From the NCBI GenBank assembly GCA_030141605.1, contig JAQGDQ010000641.1:20731-84730 (forward strand): a DNA stretch of 64,000 nucleotides, in the 5' to 3' direction. Source of the DNA: Tubiluchus corallicola. Lineage: Eukaryota; Priapulida; Priapulimorpha; Priapulimorphida; Tubiluchidae. This document shows positions 27,301-36,255 of this stretch, in pieces. A program made the position numbers and the translations under genes. The notes below the pieces were generated by a model, which was not told the DNA's origin, searched no databases, and was given only the letters and a program-made list of their open reading frames with translations. Position 1 is the first letter of the stretch; the number at the start of each line of letters is the position of its first letter.

Positions 27301-29454
27301 AGAATTCACCTTGGAATTGTGTGTTTGTATGCAAGCCAAGAAGAATAGGCCTACCTTTTGAGACACAAAATACCACATATGAATGTACAGGCTGCGTTCC
27401 ACAACAAGACAAACGAACGACAACCTCCTCCATGACTTAAATTCCTTTACTCTATCAATATGGAACACCGCATCAGCATCGCAAGGAGAAAAATTAGGCA
27501 CGTCCTGGGAAGACCATCAGAAGACCGTCCCATGATCCGTTCCAGCCCGAGTGAACTCTAAATGTTTTTTAAAAGTCCAACCCTTCTGTAGCTGCCATTG
27601 CGAACTCTCCACAAGCCGACGCAACCAACCAACACTTCCACCATATCACTACTAAACTATCTTCCTCACCACTTCCACTGGAGAGACAACTTTTGAGAGA
27701 AAACAAAAACATAAAATGCTAGAGAGAAAACGAGAGATACTACGATTAACAGAGGCTCATCGAGAACACTATAGGCAAACAGCTTACACATAGGCTTTGC
27801 GCTGTCAATCTATGGTAATCTAAAGCAGGGGTGTGCAAATTATCTGACTAGCCGGGCCACATTAAACTTTCCCACAATTCCTGCGGGCCACAGGCAGTTT
27901 GATCAAGGAGCCAAGTACAGTAGGACCTAATAACGATTTTTTTGCATCCGACCTGCGTACATCATTACTACTACACTCAAGAAACTATTTTAGAAGTTAT
28001 TAAAATTTATATTACAAACCATATATTTCTACTTTCAGGACAGATAGTGGTAATTTCATTACAATGCATATTAGTAATGTGTATCACACAGTCTGTGTAG
28101 TACAGTGTTATTAAGCTACAACCGTCTTGTAAGGGTTAATGGCATCCGATCTAGTAGAAAAAAACTACCCGCACTATCTTTGGGATCGTGGCACGCACTT
28201 CAGCTGGATACACTCAATTAATCGCCCGGGCCGTACTTTCATTAGGTTGACAAATCTCTTCGTGGGCCGCACAAATTCTCTTGGCGGGCCGCAAGTGGCC
28301 CGCGGGCCACAATTTGCACACCCCTGATCTAAAGTAATCTATATCAAACTGTAAATATGCGGGTGTGCGTGGAATGTCAGAGGTCGAATACGACAAGCAA
28401 CTTATTTTACGTGCATTTGAGAAAATAAAATCACTGTGAGTTTAGGTAGAGACACAGTCTGCTGCCTGTTCAAGACATGCCTTAAATAAGAGTGAAAATG
28501 TCAAAGGTCAAAGAGAAATTTGGCATTCCATCCATTTGTGTATGTCACAATTTGCTAAAGGCTTAAGCCAAGGCAGCTTAAGAAATCTCTCAAATCTGTT
28601 GAATCGTTGAGAGGAGCAGTGTGAGAAAATGTTCAGCAACCAGTTTTCTGCTATATCAGGGTATCATGGACTAGCAGCTATTCAAATAAAAGCCAGTTTT
28701 TAACAGTAGGACATATGATCTGTAATAGACTGATCTCACTTAAACGATGTATCTACTCGCACTGTATCTCAACATAACACGGGCATCAAGCATTTTTTAA
28801 TGTCACAACAAAATATAACTTAATAAAACAAAAAATATAACGACCGTTATTTACAGCGTAACAAATCACTCGCAGTTACTGCCTACAAATGCAGACATAA
28901 CAGAAGCATAAATTATTATAAGCCCATAAATTTTACTAAACGTACAAATAATCACATAATTTTAATAATATTATTCAATTCAATTCAATTCAAAACGTGC
29001 ATTTATTTCCATATTCATGATATAACTGAGGCAAGTAAATGTATTTAATTATCATAATGGAAATAGGATGGCGAAAGACCAAGAAGGTCAACTAGTCAAG
29101 CCATCCTTCAATGGATGTATGTGATTATTGGGATGAATTAGTTAAACCTGTGAGTTTGTGAATGACAATTCCAAATTATTTAAAACGCGGGTAAAAGTAC
29201 ATTGAATGTTTAAACACTTCTTCGAAAAGACTTTTAATTGCAGCAAACTCCAAAAAAATAGAAAAGTCAAGACGGTTATATAGGCTTACCCATTTTTCGG
29301 CGTTTGAAGTCCATGACGAAGTATTGTCCTTAAGGTTTTCTCTGCTGCTTGTCGGTGTTTCACCATTTGGTGCTTTGCCAAAGCTTATAAAGTTGTTAAA
29401 ATCATCATCTGAAGCAGACTCATCATCCTCCATACCAGCTGGTATGCCCGACAT
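5886..29454 (-). CDS. ASZ1: GASZ/ASZ1-like ankyrin-repeat protein, 5' part (five exons)
   Basis: Exons on the minus strand are 29290-29454, 19704-19929, 12000-12122, 9894-10008 and 5886-5997. All are bounded by GT/AG, all phases agree, and together they give 247 residues from a start at 29454. Residues 1-130 are an acidic, low-complexity N-terminus followed by a first degenerate ankyrin helix pair. Residues about 131-247 hold three ankyrin repeats, with [10 protein letters not shown] near 141, then [12 protein letters not shown] near 177 and [18 protein letters not shown] near 214. The order and wording match the N-terminal half of ASZ1 (GASZ), which in animals scaffolds nuage and intermitochondrial cement and is needed for piRNA production; it normally continues into more ankyrin repeats, a SAM domain and a C-terminal membrane anchor. 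Those parts would lie left of position 1 and were not found here. Introns are up to 9.4 kb and full of tandem arrays. The ASZ1 assignment rests on recalled similarity; another ankyrin protein is possible but less likely. Confidence 0.8.
6266..6336. repeat. (AAC)n microsatellite
   Basis: Run of AACAACAAC with a few ATC triplets. Confidence 0.9.
6795..7300. mobile_element. Diverged relative of the 13256 repeat family
   Basis: Contains CTTAATTAACGGCAGGCGA and then GATGACATCACAAACTAAC, as in the 13256 family, and matches the reverse complement of 26400-26895 over most of its length. Boundaries are approximate. Confidence 0.6.
7301..7896. other. AT-rich intron, nothing recognised
   Basis: GASZ intron between an interspersed repeat and the 92 bp array. 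A duplicated AAAGTTCCACTATA motif lies at 7646-7685. No coding support. Confidence 0.5.
7897..9628. repeat. 92 bp minisatellite, about 19 copies
   Basis: The unit contains TGTGTGTCTGTTTGTGTGTT, ATACATGCATGGTCACATGT and AGTATATCTCCGGGAAGG. One copy near 9211 has lost about 20 bp. It lies in the GASZ intron after exon 4. Open frames of up to 262 codons on both strands are artefacts of the missing stops in the unit. Confidence 0.96.
9894..10008 (-). CDS. ASZ1: GASZ-like exon 4 (ankyrin repeat)
   Basis: The 115 nt exon enters in phase 1 and leaves in phase 2. It encodes [18 protein letters not shown] followed by [15 protein letters not shown]. The 'ACASTKGNE' insertion ahead of the second helix parallels the longer second ankyrin repeat of ASZ1 and is the best family signature. 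It sits between the 92 bp and 101 bp arrays. Confidence 0.85.
10030..10730. repeat. About 101 bp minisatellite, 7 copies
   Basis: The unit contains CAATATATGCAGCAGTGG, TGCCATCTTTTATGGATGTC and TTTTGCATTTTAGTCAAACG. It starts 20-40 bp from the GASZ exon 4 acceptor. Confidence 0.93.
11205..11999. repeat. 65 bp minisatellite carrying the exon 3 splice donor, about 12 copies
   Basis: The unit contains AAAACCTACCATGTTTGG, which in minus-strand sense is CCAAACATG followed by GTAGGTTTTG, the GASZ exon 3 junction. The last unit runs into exon 3 by about ten bases. Confidence 0.94.
12000..12122 (-). CDS. ASZ1: GASZ-like exon 3 (ankyrin repeat)
   Basis: The 123 nt exon enters in phase 1 and leaves in phase 1, giving [20 protein letters not shown] and then [17 protein letters not shown], a canonical ankyrin repeat. 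The donor is GTAGGT at 11999. The 65 bp minisatellite starts right at this donor and copies it, with the last ten exon bases at 9 of 10 identity. Confidence 0.88.
12402..12930. repeat. Long inverted repeat (hairpin) in GASZ intron 2
   Basis: Arms 12402-12506 and 12826-12930 (105 bp each) are reverse complements with about 8 mismatches. The spacer is 319 bp. Arm sequence includes CCACTTATGGGAGCTGTTG. The right arm gives a short open frame that is not considered a gene. Confidence 0.9.
13256..13791. mobile_element. Interspersed about 536 bp repeat, copy 1
   Basis: Shares GACCAAACGATTGTTTAGAC at its left and ATCATCCGGTTTTCCTTT at its right with 51042-51580. The ends are weakly inverted (GATTGTTTAGAC against GTTTACACAATC in the other copy). 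No target duplication is seen. Superfamily unknown. Confidence 0.75.
14001..14785. repeat. 88 bp minisatellite, about 9 copies
   Basis: The unit contains TATACAGGGTGCTCTAAAAG and AAACGGTACAGTCGAAATAT. The 'ACAGGGTG' core resembles transposon termini, so the array may have been seeded by a mobile element. Confidence 0.94.
15173..15634. mobile_element. hAT (Buster-type) MITE, copy A
   Basis: 462 bp with termini CAGGGGTGTGCAAA and TTTGCACACCCCTG and an 8 bp target duplication TTCTAACA on both sides. Orientation is opposite to the copy at 27826. Confidence 0.93.
15694..16328. repeat. 32 bp minisatellite, about 20 copies
   Basis: The unit is CCTTTAATTTGTGCTACG plus TTATATTGACGTTT. Variants (TCTGTGCT, TTGAGG) recur in blocks. 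It starts 60 bp after hAT copy A. Confidence 0.95.
16630..16955. repeat. 163 bp tandem duplication
   Basis: Two copies beginning CACGCCGCCCTGGTGTCAGC at 16630 and 16793, about 95 percent alike. Confidence 0.9.
17079..17384. repeat. 77 bp tandem repeat, 4 copies
   Basis: The unit begins AAGTTTGGTATAGATTCAAG and includes ATTAACTACTAAAACTACTA. Copies are nearly identical. Confidence 0.93.
17490..17513. repeat. (AT)n microsatellite
   Basis: Run of AT dinucleotides. A 21 bp repeat (TTATTTAGCCACTATATCAC) of about 3.5 copies follows at 17740-17815. Confidence 0.85.
18030..18582 (+). mobile_element. Non-LTR retrotransposon 3' fragment
   Basis: The reading frame at 18075-18332 contains [12 protein letters not shown], then [20 protein letters not shown], typical of the last domain of CR1/L2/Rex-like reverse transcriptase ORFs. 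It ends with a hairpin (GGAGGAGG at 18444, CCTCCTCC at 18474) and an ATTCATA repeat tail. 5' truncated. Confidence 0.78.
18836..19405 (+). mobile_element. Non-LTR retrotransposon 3' fragment
   Basis: A frame reading [20 protein letters not shown] and ending in STFKK is the C-terminal '(G)P.LWN.L' motif of LINE ORF2. An A/T-rich tail with TTATTATTATTA follows. Confidence 0.65.
19704..19929 (-). CDS. ASZ1: GASZ-like exon 2
   Basis: The 226 nt exon runs from an AG acceptor (19930-19931) to a GTAAGT donor, entering in phase 0 and leaving in phase 1. It encodes a basic, Gln/Arg-rich segment, then [16 protein letters not shown] and an ankyrin-like helix ([17 protein letters not shown]). This corresponds to the ASZ1 segment just before the first full ankyrin repeat. 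Confidence 0.8.
20108..20495. repeat. 35 bp minisatellite, about 11 copies
   Basis: The unit contains GTGCTTAGGGCCTCTGGG and AAAAAGAGAACCCACAC. It lies 180 bp from the GASZ exon 2 acceptor. Confidence 0.93.
20496..21839. other. GASZ intron, nothing recognised
   Basis: AT-rich. Short open frames have no family match and no repeat structure is visible. Confidence 0.5.
21840..22857 (+). mobile_element. Non-LTR retrotransposon 3' fragment (reverse transcriptase thumb/C-terminus)
   Basis: The open frame from about 21885 to 22362 reads [20 protein letters not shown], then [12 protein letters not shown] and [20 protein letters not shown]. These are the standard landmarks downstream of the catalytic part of LINE reverse transcriptase. 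About 480 bp of A/T-rich 3' UTR end in a (TA)n run. 5' truncated, so inactive. Confidence 0.85.
22858..24016. other. GASZ intron, nothing recognised
   Basis: No coding support. A small duplication (GAGGAAATGGCTTC twice at 23497-23526) is the only local structure. Confidence 0.5.
24017..25818. repeat. 54/47 bp minisatellite, about 35 copies
   Basis: The unit contains GTTCTCATTTTCGTACATAC and TTTCACCTGTATACTCTA. A CTATACT segment is present or absent, giving 54 and 47 bp forms. The plus-strand open frames ([18 protein letters not shown]) are artefacts. Confidence 0.95.
25820..25922. mobile_element. hAT MITE fragment joined to the 54 bp array
   Basis: The last about 100 bp of the hAT family, ending TTTGCACACCCCTG. 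Its left side is replaced directly by the tandem array at 24017-25818. Confidence 0.85.
26332..26403. repeat. (CA)n/(CG)n microsatellite
   Basis: Mixed ACACAC and GCACGC run of about 70 bp. Confidence 0.9.
26400..26895. mobile_element. Inverted relative of the 6795 repeat
   Basis: In reverse complement it carries CTTAATTAACGGCAGGCGAG and CAACACGTGCAACACG-like sequence in the same order as 6795-7300. Its right end runs straight into the 23 bp tandem array. Confidence 0.6.
26893..27190. repeat. 23 bp minisatellite, about 13 copies
   Basis: The unit is CTTCCATTAACAAAGCAAGA plus GTT, with GGTCTACC variants. It starts at the end of the inverted repeat element 26400-26895. Confidence 0.94.
27191..27825. 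other. GASZ intron, unrecognised
   Basis: Minus-strand frame 27262-27501 is open for 79 codons but shows no known motif and no splice support. Possibly an old repeat. Confidence 0.4.
27826..28326. mobile_element. hAT (Buster-type) MITE, copy B
   Basis: 501 bp with intact CAGGGGTGTGCAAA ends and an 8 bp duplication ATCTAAAG on both sides. Confidence 0.93.
28975..29140 (-). mobile_element. LINE 3' end (minus strand)
   Basis: Starts with a CAATT repeat tail and carries the hairpin GGATGGC (29066) with GCCATCC (29100). Nearly identical to 54427-54590. Confidence 0.68.
29290..29454 (-). CDS. ASZ1: GASZ-like exon 1 (start codon)
   Basis: It encodes 55 residues beginning [18 protein letters not shown], acidic like the N-terminus of ASZ1. 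It ends in phase 0 at a GTAAGC donor. The next exon begins in phase 0 at 19929, so the join is open. A second methionine (residue 8) could also serve as start. The weakest point is the link across a 9.4 kb intron. Confidence 0.7.
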
Positions 29455-29553
29455 TTTTACATTTTTATCGTTTTCCTATTCGTCCTATAGACGGCGCGCT
29501 AATCGAGGTAAACAAAAGTCTGCAAAGGTCAAATCGGGTCATTACCAGCCATC
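29455..29553. promoter_or_regulatory. Shared GASZ/NDUFA12 head-to-head promoter
   Basis: Only 99 bp separate the two divergent start codons, so both 5' UTRs and core promoters must lie in or overlap this interval (unless there are undetected upstream noncoding exons). No TATA box is obvious. A direct repeat of two nuclear-receptor-type half sites, AGGTCA and GGGTCA separated by 4 bp, lies at 29526-29541, 12 bp before the NDUFA12 start. Confidence 0.65.
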
Positions 29554-29642
29554 ATGTCGGTTTACATTGAAAAATTCAGGCATTTTTTCCAAGCAGTAAA
29601 ACAACACGGTGGAATACTAGGATCACTACGACAACTATACTG
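29554..29642 (+). CDS. NDUFA12: NDUFA12 exon 1
   Basis: Start codon at 29554; 29 codons plus two bases, then a GTAAGT donor. It encodes [20 protein letters not shown] and on to LRQLY. Confidence 0.93.
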
Positions 29643-32600
29643 GTAAGTAGGATATTCAACTGAATAAAGTGTAGCGTTGGTCACATAGTGAAATTTAAAA
29701 TCTGCTTAGCTATGCTTATAAATTTCTGTTTAAAACGTCTAATTACAGTCATGTATGATGTAGTTTATTACAGACAAAAAATTTTATTATTCGTAATTTA
29801 ACTCACTGTACTGCGATACTAAATAATTTTATGTTTTGGTCATAGCTTAACAAAGGACTACCATTTAAAAGTGGGAATTTTTTTGTTTTGCCTTACTATA
29901 ACTAAGTAAGTATGTTGTGTAACCTTCTTGTTCACATTTCACAGTATCTTATCTTTGCTTTTTGCTCTATATGTAACAGTATAGTTTGCACTTTATAGGA
30001 CTGACGAACTCAAGGCTGGAAAGTTCGTGGGTGAGGACAAATATGGCAACAAATACTATGAAGACAATATGCACTTTTTAGGTGTGTCATTATAATTTAA
30101 TTAAGTAACATGATGTATTTGTATCGTGTCTTTAGCTACTGTATCTGCTTTTTAGGAGATGAGAACTTGTGAAAGTACAGCTAACGGGTATGTCATAGAT
30201 TAGCTACCAACCTTATAAGAAATGCACATATTGTAGAATCTTTTGAAAAGATTCTGGAATTATGACATCACAAAGCATTTTACGAAGTGTGCTTATAAAC
30301 ATTGTGAATAACAAGTAAGTAAGTAAGTTTATTAGTTTATCGCCATGTTTAAAATAGCAAAATACATAACTAAGAGATTTATAAATCTGTCCAACATACA
30401 ATAATATTACAAAGTGCAAAAGTAATTATTGATTAGTGGTGAAAGGGTGGCGAAAGAACTATAAGTTATTGAGGTCAGCCACCCTCTCAGAATTGTTACT
30501 AATATAATTAATTAGTTAATGCGCATGTATCAGGTAATTAAAAATTATCAGATTTTGCATTTAAGACGAATGAAAATTGAACGTTATACGAATGTGTTAG
30601 CTTATAATAAAATAATGTTCAATAATGGGAAAGAAGAGACACACGTGACTATCTTTAAATAATAATTTAACCATTATGTATTTAAAATTAATGTTATGAG
30701 GACCTAGAGCCAAAGGAAGAAAAAAATTAATTTTCCGGTTGTAGATAGCACTAGTTTTGCTAATATTTAAAGCATTGTAGTGCTACACTTTAAAAAGAAA
30801 TATTTTGTAAATTTTTGCATTTTTCTGTTAGAAATTACAAATGCCATATCTTGGACTGTACTAACACATGCTTGCGAAGTCTAAGAGACCTAGCCATAAC
30901 GCGTTTATTGACGGTCTCCCCTCAACAATTTGCCAAATTGCGGCAGATTTGATGTGTCACCTGTTTCACTATTAAGTGAATGCCAAGGGCCCACAACACG
31001 AGAAGAAATGAGCTCTGATATTAGTGCGAAAGTATTGTACAAATAATTTAGAATTGTGTCCACGTAAATCATGTGGTGGTCTAGAAAAAAATTTGTCACT
31101 ATGTAAAATAGAACTACCACTAATGACTTTATAACAGTTAATCAGATCTATAGTATCACAGGCTTGTTCAAGAGAAAATATAGAGTCAAGTTGAATATCA
31201 GAGGCCAGACTAATACATCTCCATTATTGCAAACTACCTCATGAGTTATTTAAAAGAGACCCCTAGATTATTGCCAGTATTTTTTTATTTATTTTTCAAA
31301 ACTTGCTTAAATCTTTTTCCACTAGGTGGTACCACGCACTATTAATTTTTTAATTGGGTGGACTGATCTTTAAAAATGCTTTAAAATGGTGCAAAACAAC
31401 ATCGGTTTGACTTGATGAAGGAGTAGCCAACTTTACCAGTTTGGTTGCATTATTTTGCATCTAAGTTTAGTTTACCTAGAATAGATTAGGGACGCCAAGA
31501 AGCTCCACCAGAACTCGAGCCTTGATTCCAGTCAGTTCACTGCAGTTTTGTGTTGCTTTACATCAGAGGTGTGCAAATTATCTGACTAGCAGGGCCACAT
31601 TAAATGGTCCCACAATTCCTGCGGGCCACAAGCAGTTTGATCAAGGAGCCAAGTACAGAAAGGCCTAATAACGATTTTTTTTGCGTCCGACCTGCGTACA
31701 TCATTACTACTACACTCAAGAACCTATTTTAGAAGTTATTAAAATTTATATTACAAACCATATATTTCTACTTTCAGGACAGATAGTGGTAATTTCATTA
31801 CAATGCATATTAGTAATGTGTATCACACAGTCTGTGTAGTACAGCGATGTTAAGCTACAACCGTCTTGTAAGGGCTAATGGCATCCGATCTAGTAGAAAA
31901 AACTACCCGCACTATCTTTGGGATCGTGGCACAAACTTCAGCTGGATACACTCAATTAATCACCCGGGCCGCACTTTCATTAGGTTGACAAATCTCTTTG
32001 CCGCACAAATTCTCCCGGCGGGCCGTAATTTGCACACCCCTGATTTAGATCCTGCAGTTTTTTTAAATTTGGTTTAGCTTTGGCTGCAGAGGCGATTCAG
32101 TAGCACTTTATGACTAAAATGATTATGCACTCTTTTACCTTTCAATTTTCCTGCCAAATTGAACTACTTTGATATCACTGCTTCTTGTGATGATTTTGTC
32201 CTCTTGAAATAAACAAATGCCACCATTTTCCGTTTAAGCATGTGTCAGCTCATGACATCTGATGCGAAAGTGCGCCAATTTCAACAAAAGCGCTAAGATT
32301 TCTTGTATTACTTTAGCAGAACTAAGTTATAGTTTTTATTATTGTAGAATTAGTGTCAGCCATGCTGCTCACTGTTCAGACAGGCTGTTTGCAATCTTTT
32401 TTCCATCATGATAATGACTACTGCCTTAGTCTCCCATAATATGATTAAAAATCGTATAGATTTAAATAAGATTAGGTAAAGAAATATAAAAAATCCATTC
32501 GATTCAGATTCGAAAATTATTTTAAACTGAGATTTCGATTCGGTAATTTCAGATTCGTGCATCCGTAACCTAGATATTCTTGTATTTTTTTTCTTGTAAC

Positions 32601-33646
32601 ACAGAAGTTTTATGCCAAACTATGATAAATAATTTATAAATTGAAATGGCAAAAATTCTTGTAAGGTGCTAGTATGGATTTTTAAAAATTCTATGTCAGG
32701 TATGCTAATTTACAAGCATCGTAATTATTGATTTTTTCTTCTTCTAGGAAGAAACCGCTGGGTTCAGTACACAGCTGATGTAGGAATGGATTACGATGGT
32801 AGTCAGGTACCTGCTGAGTGGTAAGCTTAACGTCTTTAACTGTTTTCTAGCAGTAACAATCGTTGTGAGCTGCTTTTTGTTGGCTATCTTTCTAGTAAGT
32901 GATGGTTGGCTGGTTGCTTTATGATGTCATCTTTATATGTGTGTGAGTGTGTGCGTGCGTGGGTGTGTGTGTGATTGTAATGACGTTAGTAATAAAACTG
33001 TCAAGCAGGGTATAGCCAGGTTCTAAAATTTTGGGAGCAAGAACATAAAAAAGGCACCGAGACACTTGAACCAATTATATGTTTGTGTATGACACACGAA
33101 CAAGGTCAGCATGTGAGAAGAATATGCTATAGTAATTAGACTAAAGTTGTGATTTACTTGGAGAGAAAACAAGCTAGTCTGAACGTGCATGTGATTTACT
33201 TGGCGAGAAAACAAGCTAGTCTGACCATGCTTGTGATTTACTTGGCGAGAAAACAAGCTAGTCTGAACACGCTTGTGATTTACTTGGCGAGAAAACAAGC
33301 TAGTCTGAACACGCTATTAGAGTGGCAGTGATCAGTTAGTTAAGACGCCATCTGACTATTCATAATTTTATTATAATTATTATTTTATTTTCTTTATCTG
33401 AGCAGTAAAAATGGTTATTTTTATGCACTATTTTAGTTGGTAATTTTCTACTGTAGGCACAGATGGTTACATCACATAACCGATGAACCACCCACAGTTG
33501 CTCCACCAGTGGATCACAAATGGATCGCTCCTCATGTGGAGAACAAATCCGGCACTAGCGGAGCTTTTTTTCCGTACAGCACGACGCGGCCTAAAATACA
33601 GTCATGGGAACCGCCCAGGCCTGACGAAAAACGGGCATCGTCATAG
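29554..33646 (+). CDS. NDUFA12: NDUFA12, complex I accessory subunit (complete, four exons)
   Basis: Exons are 29554-29642, 29999-30081, 32748-32820 and 33457-33646 (stop included). All junctions are GT/AG and phase-consistent, giving 144 residues; the human protein has about 145. Recognisable segments are [13 protein letters not shown] (about 18-30), [14 protein letters not shown] (about 40-53), RNRWVQYT then [21 protein letters not shown] (about 59-92), and near the C-terminus [17 protein letters not shown]. These are the conserved blocks of the NDUFA12 (B17.2) family, an accessory subunit of mitochondrial NADH:ubiquinone oxidoreductase on the matrix side. The third intron position falls inside the conserved WHRWLH block. 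Intron 2 (2.7 kb) carries a hAT MITE and a LINE 3' end; intron 3 carries a 42 bp minisatellite. It is transcribed divergently from the GASZ-like gene. Confidence 0.96.
29999..30081 (+). CDS. NDUFA12: NDUFA12 exon 2
   Basis: The acceptor is TTATAG and the donor GTGTGT. It encodes [20 protein letters not shown] and on to HFL, with the near-invariant family block [13 protein letters not shown]. Confidence 0.95.
30305..30495 (-). mobile_element. LINE 3' end (minus strand)
   Basis: Begins with a TAAG repeat tail and has hairpin arms GGGTGGC (30445) and GCCACCC (30478). In NDUFA12 intron 2. Confidence 0.6.
30496..31563. other. NDUFA12 intron 2, mostly unrecognised
   Basis: AT-rich between a LINE 3' end and a hAT MITE. 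No exon is expected because NDUFA12 exons 2 and 3 join in phase. Confidence 0.6.
31564..32042. mobile_element. hAT (Buster-type) MITE, copy C
   Basis: 479 bp in NDUFA12 intron 2. The target duplication has diverged (CTTTACAT against ATTTAGAT, 6 of 8), suggesting an older insertion. Confidence 0.88.
32748..32820 (+). CDS. NDUFA12: NDUFA12 exon 3
   Basis: The acceptor is TTCTAG and the donor GTAAGC. It encodes [20 protein letters not shown] and then PAE, with the last W split across the junction. Confidence 0.95.
33150..33314. repeat. 42 bp tandem repeat, 4 copies
   Basis: The unit contains GTGATTTACTTGGCGAGAAA and ACAAGCTAGTCTGAAC. In NDUFA12 intron 3. Confidence 0.92.
33457..33646 (+). CDS. 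NDUFA12: NDUFA12 exon 4 (stop)
   Basis: The acceptor is CTGTAG. It encodes [20 protein letters not shown] through [15 protein letters not shown] to a TAG stop at 33644-33646. Confidence 0.95.
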
Positions 33647-33845
33647 CAACTGTTTATCTTTAGTCAGATTTAAATGTGTGACATTAGTAGATTTCTTGAA
33701 TCTGAGAATTTTTTCTGTTCAGGTATTTAGTTTTTCAGCATTAATCCAGTCTAGGTGCCCTCCTGTTTGGCTTTTTAGGTGTTTTGGGGGAGCATCTCAT
33801 CTGACAATTTATACACCATCTTAAGTCATTTTGTAAATACACATA

Positions 33846-33851
33846 AATAAA
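33846..33851 (+). terminator. NDUFA12 polyadenylation signal
   Basis: AATAAA about 200 bp after the stop codon, followed by T/GT-rich sequence. It is the first such hexamer after the stop. Confidence 0.55.
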
Positions 33852-34073
33852 TTCTTTATATATGTATAGAATGGCATTCTTTAACTTTAAATGCCTTTAT
33901 ATGTAATCATTTAAAAACCTAGAAGGCTTAGTGCTAGCTTAAATTTCATTACTGTTGCACTTGCTTGTAATATAAGTAAATATATCCAATTGTTAATTTT
34001 TAACCAAAATCAGCAGTTTTGTTTATTTTTAATAATTATGTGTGCAACGCTTTCTTTGATGTTCAGTCACTGT

Positions 34074-34435
34074 TGGGGTGGTGAGCATTCTCTACCAGAA
34101 TTCGAACCGAACTTCAGTGTTTCGAATTCTAACCGAATTCGAATTGAGATTGAAAGATTTTCAAACAAGTTTTCGAACCACTAGTAAAAATTAGTCTTGC
34201 AAAGATCATGGATATCACTAGATTTTGTTCTGCAAATAAAACGACTAGTAATTTGTTTAAAATTGTGTGCAGAAATCACAGCTAAATTATGCTAATTGCA
34301 TGATGTTTCAATGGTTTTAGCGATAAAGAACATGTGTGATCGAAGTTCTGAATTATTCGAATCTATAGTTTTAGGTTCGAATCGAGTTCGAACTAAAAAA
34401 AATCACTCGAACTCGAACGTTCAACGCTCACTGTA
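34074..34435. mobile_element. Older relative of the TTCGAAT-rich hAT MITE
   Basis: Begins near GGGGTGGTGAGCATTCTCTA and ends near AACGTTCAACGCTCACTGTA, with the same TTCGAAC/GAATTCG motif runs as the element at 59160. The ends are diverged and no duplication is clear. Confidence 0.65.
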
Positions 34436-35611
34436 ACCGTTACCTGGCGTTGAGGAAATGTCGCACCGCTGGGTTATGTGATTCGTTGCGTCAGTTTCTA
34501 GCTTGCTATTAATGTACGAGGAAAATGCGCAGAAATACAATTCAGCAACGTGGCTAGACAGTTTATTTACACGAAATTATAGAAATAAACAACAACATGA
34601 TTTCAGAGTAACTTTGGAACATGATAACAATAAAACAATTAAACTGGAAGTTTGGAAAACAATAAGTTTTTTACAAGTTTATTTCAGGAATGAGTACTGT
34701 TTCACAATATAGCCAAAATACGGTAGGGACCCAATATCTAATGACAGTAAAAGCAACAAACTTGTGATGGATGATTAATCGAATTAATCCAGATTACAAC
34801 CACGTATAAATCCATATAATCGGCAATTGAACAGTAATTCAATAATACGTGTTACACGCTGACTAAAAGCTAGTATTTCAGCACAAATAAACGGAATCCC
34901 TTGCACTTTGAAATTTAGAAATCATGACAATTTGTTACTAGTGACAGATTACGCGGTAAGCAAGCGAATTACCTCACAATAAACTGCAGAGATTACAAAA
35001 CCGTAAAAAAGCTGGCTAGCACACCTCCTGCATCACCTGATTAAGCATTACCTATGTGCTAACATATTTACTAATAGTAGTACTTGGATAGTAAAAAAAG
35101 CGCAATGGAAATTCAGTTTTATCCGCCTGCCAAAAACTACATGGAGGAAAAGTGATGATTACAATCATGGCAAGAACAATATAATTTGGCAACAGCTACA
35201 ATTCACACAAAAGTTTTTACTTATTAATCTACAATTATTGATAATTATTATCACACTATTATTGATCACGATAATGTAAACTAACGCATAAAAATAAAAG
35301 CAAAACTTCAGAGTTTACATTTGTGTGTGTATCGAAGATTCTAGATGGCTAAGGTATCAACGTAACAGTTGCATCTCTAATTTGTATCACTCATTTATTT
35401 ACCTAGTTCAATTTAATATACACATTACCGGAAGTACAGTGCTTTGCAGCTCCAAATGTGAAAAAGTTTAGGCGTTTTCTGCACAGCTTGGCACTAGTGA
35501 TCTAATACTCGATGGCTAGTTAGAATACATAGTTGCGGCAGCACCATCTGATTGACAAGAAGAATTCTCTAAGACCAAGCTTAGGTCGATCTGTGACGTG
35601 CGCGACGCAAC
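34436..35611. other. Intergenic, nothing recognised
   Basis: AT-rich between an old hAT MITE and the 35 bp array. No coding support. Confidence 0.5.
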
Positions 35612-36255
35612 TTGCCTCAACTGAGAGGAAACAGTCGTAGACGCGCTCCAGTCGACTGAGAGGAAACAGTCGTAGACGGGCTCCAGTCGACTGAGAGGAA
35701 ACAGTCGTAGACGCTCTCCAGTCGACTGAGAGGAAACAGTCGTACACGCGCTCAAGTCGACTGGGAGGAAACAGTCGTAGACCCGCTCCAGTCGACTGAG
35801 AGGAAACAGTCGTAGACACGCTCCAGTCGACTGAGAGGAAACAGTCGTAGACGGGCTTCAGTCGACTGAGAGGAAACAGTCGTAGACGCGCTCCAGTCGA
35901 CTGAGAGGAAACAGTCGTAGACGCTCTCCAGTCGACTGAGAGGAAACAGTCGTAGACGCGCTCAAGTCGACTGGGAGGAAACAGTCGTAGACCCGCTCCA
36001 GTCGACTGAGAGGAAACAGTCGTAGACGCGCTCAAGTCGACTGAGAGGAAACAGTCGTAGACGCGCTCCAGTCGACTGAGAGGAAACAGTCGTAGACGCG
36101 CTCCAGTCGACTGAGAGGAAACTGTCGTAGACGCGCTCCAGTCGACTGAGAGGAAACAGTCGTAGACGCGCTCCAGTCGACTGAGAGGAAACAGTCGTAG
36201 ACGCTCTCCAGTCGACTGAGAGGAAACAGTCGTAGACGCTCTCAAGTCGACTATG
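35612..36255. repeat. 35 bp minisatellite, about 18 copies
   Basis: The unit contains GTCGACTGAGAGGAAACAGT and CGTAGACGCGCTCCA. More GC-rich than its surroundings. The 285-codon minus-strand frame across it is an artefact. Confidence 0.95.
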
